From the NCBI GenBank assembly GCA_030064915.1, contig JASJEK010000003.1, positions 1 to 42,650 on the forward strand: DNA of 42,650 nucleotides, read 5' to 3'. Position numbers and translations under genes: made by a program. The DNA is from Xenococcaceae cyanobacterium MO_234.B1. GTDB taxonomy: Bacteria; Cyanobacteriota; Cyanobacteriia; Cyanobacteriales; Xenococcaceae. Shown here piece by piece: positions 34,273 through 42,313 of this stretch. Each line of letters begins with the position of its first letter. The first letter of the stretch is position 1. Under the pieces are notes generated by a model, which worked only from the letters and a program-made list of their open reading frames with translations, was not told the DNA's origin and searched no databases.

Positions 34273-36930
34273 ATTTTCTTTTGGTTCCATATTACGATCT
34301 AGTTGCCAATAAGCAGGATAATTACCCGTAACTTGTCCTTGACTTGCTATCCAGAAATTTCCACCCATCATCGTCACTAACTGCTTACAAATAGCGAATC
34401 TTAGGCCTACACTATCATAAACTTCCTGGGAAAAGTTATTATCTTGACTAATATTATCTTGACTAATATTATCTTGACTAAAAGGTGTCAATAAGGATAT
34501 CAGTTGCTCTAAACTTAGAACTATGCCTTGATTATAGATAGTAAACAAAATTTCATAGTTATTTGTTTCTGAATCTACTAAAAATGCAGTAACAAATATT
34601 TCGATTGCTGTCACCTCTGCAAAATGCATTCCTTGGACAATTAAATCGGTTAAAATTTGCTGAAATCTTGGCAAATTTTGAATAATTGCGGGAGGAACTT
34701 GGGTTTCTAACTGATAGGATAATTTTAAGTTTTGATTTGTAGCTTGAAACAGACTTTGTTTAATTACTTCTTTAAAACATGGTTCAAGTTTAAACAATTG
34801 TTTATCGAGAGTATTTTTTCCAGATTCTAAGTGAGATAAATCTATAAGGTCATTAGTTAAAGTTAAAATATTGTCGCAGTTTTGCTGAATTGATTGAAGT
34901 TGACATTCTTGTTCTGAGCTTAAGTCTGTATTCTCTAAAAAATTTAAGTCGTTAGTGATTTTATTGTTCAATATTTGAATATGTTTAACGGCATTAACCA
35001 AAAAGTGACTTTTCTCAGTTACCGTCTTAGATAAGATTTCTTGAATAGCCTTAAGTTCTTGCTCGCGTTTATTTAATAAAATCTTTTGTAATGTTTCTTT
35101 TTCTAACAATTGTGATTGGGCTATCAAAATCCCTACCTGTTGAGCAACAATTTCAATTAACTCAATTTCGGTTGCTGTCCAATTATGATTATTAGTGTTT
35201 GTGGCATTAAAAGAACTATAATCGCGATAAACAGCTAGTAAGCCATTAACTTTTCCGTGATGAGAAGTGCGAACTGTTAACATTGATTCAATAGCAAATT
35301 GCTGACAAAAATTAGTGCTGACATCATCACTAGCAATATCACAACTTAAATCAGAAATTACTGCCCCATCTTGAGTTAAAACTTTTTGAATATAAGGACT
35401 ATTTACTAAAGAAATGTCAACATTGAGCATTGATTCTAGCTCTCCTTGGAGGTATTCTGCGACGCAGGGAATTGAGATATTAGGTTTTTCCTTATAGTAA
35501 TGAATACTGCAACGATTAACTTCTAAAGTTTGACCAATTTGTTTAACAATATTGTACAGAATATCTGGAGTACTAAACCCATGATTGATTGCTTGAGTAA
35601 TTTGCTTTAATAATTTTGCTTGCTTTGCCTGTTGTTGTAAAATATTTTGAGTCTGATAATTGGCAATTTCTTTTCCTAGCCACTGACTCATTAATTTTAA
35701 GGAATGCAGTTGTGATGCTGTAAAATTTTTCTCTAAATCATTAGATCCAACAAAACTTAAAATCCCTAAAACTCGACCCTGAAATACTACTCTAATTCCG
35801 AGATATCCTAATCTAGAAAAATATTTAAGCTCCAGATTATTTCGATGAAAGTCGCTAAAAGGTTCTATACTATTAAGAGTATTATAAAAGCAAATTAACT
35901 GGTCTTCCTTTAAAGGTTGGGTTAAATCAAAAACTTCTCCTGGTTTAAAGATAAAACTATTATTAGGTTGAGAATGTACTTGTATAATAGTTAAGCTATT
36001 CCCTTTTACCTGACAGAAAACTCCCGTGTTTAACTGAAAATAGTTACATCCAATCTTTAACAAATTTGCCAACTGTTCATCAAAGCTTAAATGGGAAACT
36101 TTAAGTAAATTTTGCAGTAAATTATCCTGTTGTGGTTTTTCCTTTTTGACTTGTTTGCGCTCAGTAATATCAGTAATAAAAATTCGGATCAGTTCACTTT
36201 CCGCAATATAGTGTATGCCCTCTTCTAAGATTCTGTTGTCAAATTCAATTTCTCTAACAAAATACTTAACACTATGTAGTTTTACTAGAGAAGGTAGTTG
36301 AGCAATGAGCGGGTGTTGACTACCAAGATTTTGTAACTGAGGAAATTCTAAAATTGCAGCGGGATTAGTATAAGTAATATTTCCAGCTAGATTAATTTCA
36401 ATAATTGGATTAGGGGTTAATTCAGGAAAAGAAGCTAAACGGGCTATAGCAATTTCATTAGTATCTAAATCATAATTTCGGGCTATTTTTTTGGTGTCAT
36501 AGCTGTGAGCAGAATTGCTTAAAATTCTAGCAAAATCATCCACTTGACAAAACTTTTGAAAATCAGCATCTGAAAGGTTAGATAGAACATAATATTGTAT
36601 TGTTACTTCATCTCCAAACTTAATTACATCCCTATGTTGTAGGTCGTGAGAAAAAGATTTATTGTCATTAATATATAAACCATTAGTACTTTTTGTTCCA
36701 TTTAAGCTACCATCAATGATCCGAAATCTGGTTAATTCATTATCAGGATTAGGAATACGAAGAATTGTAGCGTGTTGCCGAGAAATACAAGGGCCGTAAA
36801 GCACAATAGAGTTACTATCAGAGCGACCAATAGAATAGCTTGCCATCTCCAAGGGGATAGCCCTTCTGCCTTCTCTATCTTTAATAATTATTAGATGACG
36901 CAATTTTTTGCATTCGTTGAGAGTCATCAA
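34219..36930 (-). CDS. FHA-PAS-GAF-GAF protein with a degenerate histidine-kinase core
   Basis: 903-aa leftward protein without membrane spans. Domains: FHA at about 24-115 (YSIGRSDSNSIVL, SRQHATILR, GSLNGTKSTNG), which binds phosphothreonine peptides; PAS-like at about 162-258; GAF at about 272-425 and 441-605; then a HisKA-like helix pair (about 638-705) and an ATPase-like domain (about 752-895). The kinase core is atypical. At the H-box, FLVNAVKHIQILNN aligns with FLANMSHEIRTPLN, leaving Lys649 in the His position and no Pro. The N-box lacks Asn (TDLIVQGMHF), and the G1 region (TIYNQGI) lacks the Asp. The lid holds a 15-bp repeat (SQDNI). It is probably a phospho-dependent scaffold or sensor, not a kinase. 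Neighbours do not include a response regulator. Confidence 0.88.
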   Translation of the reverse strand: MMTLNECKKLRHLIIIKDREGRRAIPLEMASYSIGRSDSNSIVLYGPCISRQHATILRIPNPDNELTRFRIIDGSLNGTKSTNGLYINDNKSFSHDLQHRDVIKFGDEVTIQYYVLSNLSDADFQKFCQVDDFARILSNSAHSYDTKKIARNYDLDTNEIAIARLASFPELTPNPIIEINLAGNITYTNPAAILEFPQLQNLGSQHPLIAQLPSLVKLHSVKYFVREIEFDNRILEEGIHYIAESELIRIFITDITERKQVKKEKPQQDNLLQNLLKVSHLSFDEQLANLLKIGCNYFQLNTGVFCQVKGNSLTIIQVHSQPNNSFIFKPGEVFDLTQPLKEDQLICFYNTLNSIEPFSDFHRNNLELKYFSRLGYLGIRVVFQGRVLGILSFVGSNDLEKNFTASQLHSLKLMSQWLGKEIANYQTQNILQQQAKQAKLLKQITQAINHGFSTPDILYNIVKQIGQTLEVNRCSIHYYKEKPNISIPCVAEYLQGELESMLNVDISLVNSPYIQKVLTQDGAVISDLSCDIASDDVSTNFCQQFAIESMLTVRTSHHGKVNGLLAVYRDYSSFNATNTNNHNWTATEIELIEIVAQQVGILIAQSQLLEKETLQKILLNKREQELKAIQEILSKTVTEKSHFLVNAVKHIQILNNKITNDLNFLENTDLSSEQECQLQSIQQNCDNILTLTNDLIDLSHLESGKNTLDKQLFKLEPCFKEVIKQSLFQATNQNLKLSYQLETQVPPAIIQNLPRFQQILTDLIVQGMHFAEVTAIEIFVTAFLVDSETNNYEILFTIYNQGIVLSLEQLISLLTPFSQDNISQDNISQDNNFSQEVYDSVGLRFAICKQLVTMMGGNFWIASQGQVTGNYPAYWQLDRNMEPKENSGLTFYFTILAQSVAMI
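34435..34479 (-). repeat. 15-bp tandem repeat in the ATPase lid region
   Basis: Three copies encode SQDNI, SQDNI and SQDNN (plus-strand unit ttatcttgactaata). It sits in the loop after LISLLTPF, where histidine kinases carry the ATP lid. Confidence 0.85.
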
Positions 36931-37222
36931 GATTTTCCTTAGATACTGGCTTACATATTTCTTTTGTAATCTGTTTAATATTGCTTGACCAGTGCTGAGA
37001 ACAAAATACTAACTGTTTAGTTGAGATTACTGATATAATGGGACAAAAATCCCAATAAAGTTCCCTTCACTACTTCATCGTGCTTCACAACTTCCTCAAA
37101 CTTGTGATCTATCCTCCAGATAGTGAGAAGTAAGTGTTTGTTTTTTCACCATAGCAACTAATAAGCAATAATTCACATTGTTGCATTTGGGATTCGGCAA
37201 TAAGTCGAGGGAGGTAAGTAGA
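36931..37222. promoter_or_regulatory. Divergent intergenic region
   Basis: It separates the leftward FHA-domain gene from the rightward phosphoribosyltransferase and should hold both promoters. A strong Shine-Dalgarno (gagggagg, 37207-37214) lies 8 nt before ATG 37223. No operator or riboswitch was recognised. Confidence 0.5.
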
Positions 37223-37912
37223 ATGAAAGCAATCCTGCCCAATAGGAAAGAAGCTGGCAAAAGATTAGCTCAAAAACTTACTGCTTATGCTAATGAACCC
37301 AATGTAATAGTGTTGGGATTACCCCGTGGAGGGGTTATAGTAGCATATGAAATTGCACGGGCTTTGAATCTTCCTCTCGATATTTGTCTAGTTAAAAAAT
37401 TAGGTACTCCAGGCAACCCAGAAATAGCAATGGGTGCAATAGCCGAAGATGGGTTGATGCATGATTATAGTAAGGACATAGTTATTATTGATAAAAACAC
37501 GACTCAAAATCAAAAAATAGACCGAGAAGAAATTAGGGCAGTCTTTGCCAAGAAAAAAGCAGAATTAAGATGGCGTGAACGTTGTTATCAAAACTATCGC
37601 CCCATGCTAGAAATTCGCGATCGCATTGTAATTATAGTTGATGATGGTATTGCTACAGGTTTGACAATGCACGCTGCGATTAGACTCATACGCCAACACC
37701 AACCAAAAAGCATTATAATTGCTGTTCCTGTTCTATCTTTCTCAGTTATAGAACAACTCAAAACTCAAGCAGATGATATTGTGTATATCATTGCACCCAA
37801 ATCTTTTCATGCTGTTGGTTTGTGGTACGGAGATTTTACTCAAACCACAGATCGAGAAGTCTGCAATTTACTGTCACAAGCTACCCATAAATCAACAGCA
37901 AGCTATTACTAA
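37223..37912 (+). CDS. Phosphoribosyltransferase-family protein
   Basis: 229 aa from ATG 37223, chosen because of the Shine-Dalgarno at 37207-37214; the frame is open to TTG 37178. Type I PRT fold: VLGLPRGGVIVAYEIARAL at the start, then the PRPP loop IVIIVDDGIATGLTMHAAI. An inserted region (EDGLMHDYSKDIVIID, then KKKAELRWRERCY) resembles the PRT type found alone in bacteria, often near stress or dienelactone hydrolase genes. The base or substrate is unknown. The gene runs toward the convergent lpxB with a 27-bp gap. Confidence 0.9.
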   Translation: MKAILPNRKEAGKRLAQKLTAYANEPNVIVLGLPRGGVIVAYEIARALNLPLDICLVKKLGTPGNPEIAMGAIAEDGLMHDYSKDIVIIDKNTTQNQKIDREEIRAVFAKKKAELRWRERCYQNYRPMLEIRDRIVIIVDDGIATGLTMHAAIRLIRQHQPKSIIIAVPVLSFSVIEQLKTQADDIVYIIAPKSFHAVGLWYGDFTQTTDREVCNLLSQATHKSTASYY

Positions 37913-37939
37913 TTGTTCTTACTAATTTTTGATTAATAA

Positions 37940-39112
37940 TTACTTAGGGACGCTATCCCCCTGCTTACCAGCTATCTTCAGAATTTCCCTTGCAGCACGA
38001 TTGGATACTCCCATATCTCCCAATAAGGACTTCATTTCTTGATAGTCATCAAGTATTTGTTGGCGTTTATTGCTGTTAAATAATAATTCCCAAGCAGATT
38101 GAGCTACATTATCAGGTGTGGCAGATTCTTGTTGCAATTCTGGGACAATTTGGCGGTTAACTATTAAGTTGGGTGGCGACATCAAAGGAATGTTAATTTT
38201 TAGCAATTTGCGAGCCAACCAAGCAGTGACAGGATGAACTCGATACAAGACTACTTGAGGAATGTTTAGTAACGCAATTTCTAAATTAACTGTCCCTGAT
38301 TTACTAATAGCCAAATCCGATGCAGCGATCGCCTCTAAAGCTTGTCCTTCTAAAATGGTAGCGGATAAATTATATTGCTTCACTGCTGCTGAGATCGCAT
38401 CTCGATAGATATCTAAGGAAACAGGAATTAAAAACTTAACTTGAGGTATTTTAGTTTGAATTAATTGGGCAGCAGCACCCATAATAGGTAACATTTGTTG
38501 GATTTCCTGTTTACGGGAAGCAGGAAATAAAGTAATGATGGTTTCTTCTGGTGTAATACCTAATAATTGACGAGATTGCTCACGAGTTAGAGTATTTTGC
38601 ATTCGATCCAATAAGGGATGTCCCACCCAAGTAGCATCTATACCTTGTTTGTGATAATATTTAGCTTCTTCAGCAAAAATGGCTAATAGTTTATCCACAA
38701 ATTTAGCTAACTTAGGCGCATTTCCTAACATTGGTACAGCCCAATCTTGAGGAGCAATGTAATAGACTATAGGAACTTGAGGTAGATGTTTTTTGACATA
38801 GCTACCGATGGGAATATTGGGCCCAGCATAGTCAATTAGCACTAAAACATCAGGAGGATTATTTTGTAGATACTGTTTAGTTTGATTTTGAATTTGGAGA
38901 GTGGGAAAGACAAAAGGTAATGCTTCCAACAAACCCACCGAACCGATACTAGTAGTATTGGCGAGTAGAGTTGCTCCAGCCTGTTTCATGCGATCGCCAC
39001 CTAAAGCAACTATCTCCAATTCTTTTCCCGATGCTTGATGAAGCAGTGCCTCAACTAACATTCCTCCTTGTAAATCTCCTGAAACTTCCCCTGTGCTGAT
39101 AAAAATATCCAT
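37940..39112 (-). CDS. lpxB: Lipid-A-disaccharide synthase LpxB
   Basis: 390 aa from ATG 39112; the ATG at 39136 adds eight residues (INDKCQT) that are not conserved. GT-B glycosyltransferase family 19: FISTGEVSGDLQGGMLVEAL, LIDYAGPNIPIGSYVKKHLP, IVYYIAPQDWAVP, WVGHPLLDRM, LFPASRKQEI and SKSGTVNLEIALLNIPQVVLYRVHP. It joins UDP-diacylglucosamine to lipid X, giving the lipid A disaccharide on the cytoplasmic face. Other lpx genes are not in the window. Confidence 0.96.
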   Translation of the reverse strand: MDIFISTGEVSGDLQGGMLVEALLHQASGKELEIVALGGDRMKQAGATLLANTTSIGSVGLLEALPFVFPTLQIQNQTKQYLQNNPPDVLVLIDYAGPNIPIGSYVKKHLPQVPIVYYIAPQDWAVPMLGNAPKLAKFVDKLLAIFAEEAKYYHKQGIDATWVGHPLLDRMQNTLTREQSRQLLGITPEETIITLFPASRKQEIQQMLPIMGAAAQLIQTKIPQVKFLIPVSLDIYRDAISAAVKQYNLSATILEGQALEAIAASDLAISKSGTVNLEIALLNIPQVVLYRVHPVTAWLARKLLKINIPLMSPPNLIVNRQIVPELQQESATPDNVAQSAWELLFNSNKRQQILDDYQEMKSLLGDMGVSNRAAREILKIAGKQGDSVPK

Positions 39113-39319
39113 AGTTTGACATTTATCATTTATCATTTACCATCTACCATTTATCAATAGTCGCGAGTTCATTGTTTTAAGAGATAAAAAAGAAAAGGAA
39201 CAATATATTAATTGTATTGGCTGTATTGAGGCCGTTTTTGAGTATAACAAAATCAGGGATTCATGATTCACATAATCATAATATAGATGTTTAGAAAAAT
39301 ATTCGTGGTTGATTGGTTT

Positions 39320-39346
39320 GTAAGGGGGCATGCCATGCCCCCTTAC
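39320..39346. repeat. 11-bp hairpin
   Basis: GTAAGGGGGCA / TGCCCCCTTAC with a TGCCA loop. It has no T-run on either side, so it is probably a repeat and not a terminator. Confidence 0.85.
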
Positions 39347-39373
39347 CCCGAAACTACTTTAACGAAAACTGGT

Positions 39374-39464
39374 TAAGCTGATCCACATTAAACTTGCATA
39401 ATTTAGGCTCCCAAATCCTTTACTGACTTGGTTTGACGATAAAAACTCAATGTTGATCAGCTTA
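39374..39464 (+). mobile_element. MITE, copy 1 (91 bp)
   Basis: Ends taagctgatccacatt and aatgttgatcagctta pair in 15 of 16 positions. The left 29 bases and the right 20 bases match, in inverted orientation, the element at 42502-42593; the middles differ. It lies between lpxB and the ycf52-like gene. Confidence 0.8.
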
Positions 39465-39518
39465 TCCCCAATGTCAAGAAATAGCTACAGAAAGCAGGAA
39501 GCATTTACTTAAACTGCT

Positions 39519-39601
39519 GTAAAAATAGTATCAGAACTACAGAAACTTCCAGTTCAATCACCAATACTCATTATTGCCACTGATAAAGGAATTGACACTC
39601 A
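39519..39601 (+). pseudogene. Possible protein-coding remnant
   Basis: Between a stop and the next gene the frame reads TAVKIVSELQKLPVQS then PILIIATDKGIDTQW, a regular helix-strand pattern. It continues out of frame into the acetyltransferase start and then stops. I cannot assign a family. It may be the tail of a lost gene or chance. Confidence 0.25.
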
Positions 39602-40096
39602 ATGGATTGCAGCCACATTCAATTTTGTCTTGATAAATCAAAAATCAACCTAGAACAACTTCATAAACTCTTACAAATAGGTGCATTTTGGGCAAAAAAC
39701 CGTAGTATTGAAGGACTGAGTATTGCGATCGCCAATAGTAATCCAGTTGTTACGGTGTGGGCTCAAAGTCTACTAATCGGATTTGCCAGAGCTACTTCTG
39801 ACGGAATATATCGTGCTGCAATTTGGGATGTAGTGATTCACCCTGATTATCGAGGATGTGGCTTAGGGGTAAAATTAGTGGAAACAGTCTTGACTCATCC
39901 CCAAGTTAGTAAGGTAGAGAGAGTTTATTTAACTACCACTAATCAACAAAGTTTTTATGAGCGTATCGGGTTTCAGCGTAACGACACTACTACAATGGTG
40001 TTATATAACAATAGTCCCATAGAAACTATATATCAGCAGAGGATAAAGCTCAAGGCTGATGGGGAGATCTCTCAAGGGTATGATTTCAAGATTTAA
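39602..40096 (+). CDS. GNAT acetyltransferase of the ycf52/NSI type
   Basis: 164-aa protein. It has the pattern of the plastid ycf52/NSI-type acetyltransferases: LLIGFARATSDGIYRAAIWDVVIHPDYRGCGLGVKLVETVL, with the acetyl-CoA loop RGCGLG, and the end VYLTTTNQQSFYERIGF. In plants the relatives acetylate chloroplast proteins and serotonin-type amines; here the substrate is not known. Length is slightly shorter than plant NSI, as it lacks a transit peptide. A MITE lies 137 bp upstream. Confidence 0.88.
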   Translation: MDCSHIQFCLDKSKINLEQLHKLLQIGAFWAKNRSIEGLSIAIANSNPVVTVWAQSLLIGFARATSDGIYRAAIWDVVIHPDYRGCGLGVKLVETVLTHPQVSKVERVYLTTTNQQSFYERIGFQRNDTTTMVLYNNSPIETIYQQRIKLKADGEISQGYDFKI

Positions 40097-40156
40097 AGGT
40101 TTAGATAGAGTGTTTTTTTTGCATGAGTGCCTCTTTCCTTTTGCCTTGAATGTCTC

Positions 40157-40654
40157 TTATTGTCTCCAGCCACGCCCACGCCACAGGGGAAAACCATTTT
40201 CATCTCTAAGTACGAGAGTTGCATTACCTTTTTTTATCTGACTGGCGATAATCGCTTGTTCTCCGTCAATGTTAATTCTCGAACCTGTAATGGCAATTTC
40301 GTCTTCTGGTGCAATTTCAAAATCTCGTTCTTCTAAATACCAAGAAGGTGCTAAGTGTACTTCGACTGTTTCTTTACCTGTATTGACTAGAAGATGTACG
40401 CCCTGAGAAACTCCCCTTCGAGAGGTATAGGAATCTACACTAACTACCTCTCCATCAAGGGTTTCAATATTGTTGAGATCGTATCTTCTGCTATATCCAC
40501 CCCTACCCCAGCCAGACTGGTTGTCTTTACAACAATAGAGATACTCCGTCTTGTCGAGGGGTTCTTCCGCAGCAAGAGGACTAGCTGTAATTACTACTAA
40601 AATTAAGCTGGTTATAATCGTAGCTAAAATTTTCCAGGCTAGTTTGGTATTCAT
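40157..40654 (-). CDS. Secreted OB-fold-like protein
   Basis: 165-aa leftward protein. Signal peptide: ILATIITSLILVVITASPLAA, cleavage before EEP. The mature part has the pattern LDGEVVSVDSYTSRRGVSQGVHLLV, VEVHLAPSWYLEERDF, IAPEDEIAITGSRINIDGE and then ATLVLRDENGFPLWRGRGW. This order occurs in small periplasmic proteins with an OB-like domain that often accompany multihaem cytochromes (MamS/MamX-like). Two adjacent Cys (YLYCCKDN) follow the signal. No cytochrome gene is next to it. Its role is unknown. Confidence 0.72.
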   Translation of the reverse strand: MNTKLAWKILATIITSLILVVITASPLAAEEPLDKTEYLYCCKDNQSGWGRGGYSRRYDLNNIETLDGEVVSVDSYTSRRGVSQGVHLLVNTGKETVEVHLAPSWYLEERDFEIAPEDEIAITGSRINIDGEQAIIASQIKKGNATLVLRDENGFPLWRGRGWRQ

Positions 40655-40842
40655 TTATCCCTTCCTCCATACCTTCAAAAAGTTTAAGTTATGCAGACTT
40701 GCAAAATTGCTCAGGAAGTTCCTGTAATTTTAGAGTAGAAAAATAACTTGAAGAACTTGTGAGGATAAAAAAAGTAAAAAAAGTATTTTTTGATACAGAA
40801 TTCATGATATATTTATGGTAAGGAAAGTAAGGAGAACCAACA

Positions 40843-41040
40843 ATGTCTATTCAAACACAAGCTCGCTCTTTATTAATGCGCCATCACAAATTAGTCGTAA
40901 ATCGCGAAAGATCGATGTTGGCACGTACTGCCTCAGAAATTGGTGTTGATGTTGATCCCAAGTATCACACCCATATCCAAGGCAAAACTCTCAACGATTT
41001 TAATACTATTTATGATCGCTCTCATGTAGCTATGAGCTAA
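40843..41040 (+). CDS. Small conserved protein, 65 aa
   Basis: Starts at ATG 40843 with a good Shine-Dalgarno (taaggag, 40828-40834, 8 nt before). The protein begins MSIQTQARSLLMRHHKLVVNRE and contains the positively charged helix RSMLARTASEIGVDVDP. It has no signal peptide or membrane span. I believe similar short proteins are widespread in cyanobacteria but cannot name the family. Codon use and the ribosome site support a real gene. Confidence 0.72.
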   Translation: MSIQTQARSLLMRHHKLVVNRERSMLARTASEIGVDVDPKYHTHIQGKTLNDFNTIYDRSHVAMS

Positions 41041-41377
41041 GAGTGTAATTGACCCAGAAAACAATTAAATAACCTGGAAGCAAATGCAATTCGGTTTTAA
41101 GCAATTTGTAGGAGTAGGGAATGGGGTGTATTTCTAGTGTGGAAGCACCTCATTTTTGATATTTGTGGTTTAAAGGGAGAGGGGGAATTCCCACCCCGTT
41201 CAGGGGGCAGGGCTGCTCCCTGCTAGCTCAAAATGCACAATTAATTTTGCACAGGTACTTACGTCCCGTCCGAATGAGCGCGTAGCGGATTCTGGGGAGT
41301 GTCAAAAAAATGTCTGAGCCAGAAATACTAAGAATTGCAAAACACAAACAGGTATTAGCTTTCAACCGTTCCTATTA
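41041..41377. other. Intergenic region with hairpin
   Basis: No gene in 337 bp. A 6-bp GC stem (GCAGGG/CCCTGC, 41207-41223) follows a G-rich run, and 41226-41260 resembles the dispersed repeat at 13228-13262 (aattaatttt, then caggtactta or cataggtactta). Confidence 0.5.
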
Positions 41378-42313
41378 TTAGTTTCTCTCTCTTGGATTCA
41401 ATCTTTTCATGGCCACTTCTAAGCTGTATTTCATACGATTGAAGGCCATTGCCAGAATACCAATTTCATCTTTAGAATCTTCTTCAAAATCAGCTTTCAT
41501 ATCTCCAAGACTGGCAGCTTGTGCCGTTTTAGCTATTTTCTGAATTCGCTGGATTACAGTGCGTTTCAGCAAAAAATTGAGCGAAAAAACAATGAGCAAA
41601 AAAGTACCAATTAAAATTCCCAGAGTCATCACAAATGAGCGACGAACGCTCGCCATAATTTCCTCGGCTGGAACGTAGACGATCTGAGCTGCCACAATAT
41701 CGTTGAGCTTCCATCCAAAACCGTGCTTAGTCCCGTAGGTTGCCAACAAGCTCTTAGGGGCAATATCTGGAGTTGAGTGGCATTCCAGGCAACTCGGTTT
41801 CTTAATAACAATTGGTCGTGCTGTGTAAAATGCCTTTCCGAAGGAAAAGTCGCGCCAGCCATTTTTTTCCGAGGATGGTTGATTCTGGAACTCCTTTACA
41901 AGCTTAGTTTCAAACTCATCTGCCTGATCTCTTAAGTTTGTCGGATTAGGTGCAGCATTTTTAAAAATGAAATTTTCATAACCTGGATTTTTACGAAAAT
42001 ACTCAAAGACTTCTCTAGCTGAGAAGGGTGCAACTGCCTCGGGAGTGAATTTAGACTCAGTTTCTAGTCTCTCTTTTAGAAGAGGTTTAATTCGATCTTG
42101 AGTATAACTTCGAACTCCATTCATGGTTTCCATGAGGACTAAGGCTTTAGAACTAACTTCAGCTTCCGCCCTTTGCTCAAGAGCTATCCAAAATGTTGAA
42201 CCACTGAGTAAAATCCCAATGATGAAAATGAGAATTACAAATAAATTAAACTTAGTGCTAATTTTAGTATTTTTGAAAAGAGTTTTAAAAAACATACCCA
42301 TACCTATCCTCAA
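41378..42313 (-). CDS. c-type haem DUF3365 (Tll0287-like) sensor with HAMP
   Basis: 311-aa leftward membrane protein. TM1 at about 24-45 (LFVILIFIIGILLSGSTFWIA), an extracytoplasmic domain of about 180 residues with the haem attachment motif CLECH at 175-179, TM2 at about 227-249, then a HAMP (RIQKIAKTAQAASLGDMKADF, DEIGILAMAFNRM). It follows the Tll0287/DUF3365 pattern of cyanobacterial haem-binding sensors: KALVLMETMNGVRSYTQDRIKPLL, PNPTNLRDQADEFE and FYTARPIVIKKPSCLECH. It would sense redox state, oxygen or NO and pass the signal to a partner. No kinase or cyclase domain follows in the frame. Several possible starts exist near 42295-42313 (M1, M5, M7). Confidence 0.88.
   Translation of the reverse strand: MRIGMGMFFKTLFKNTKISTKFNLFVILIFIIGILLSGSTFWIALEQRAEAEVSSKALVLMETMNGVRSYTQDRIKPLLKERLETESKFTPEAVAPFSAREVFEYFRKNPGYENFIFKNAAPNPTNLRDQADEFETKLVKEFQNQPSSEKNGWRDFSFGKAFYTARPIVIKKPSCLECHSTPDIAPKSLLATYGTKHGFGWKLNDIVAAQIVYVPAEEIMASVRRSFVMTLGILIGTFLLIVFSLNFLLKRTVIQRIQKIAKTAQAASLGDMKADFEEDSKDEIGILAMAFNRMKYSLEVAMKRLNPRERN

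Noticed and set aside
39137-39331. 64-codon reverse frame upstream of lpxB
   Set aside because: No recognisable features and it ends in the hairpin repeat; the true lpxB start is inside the next frame.
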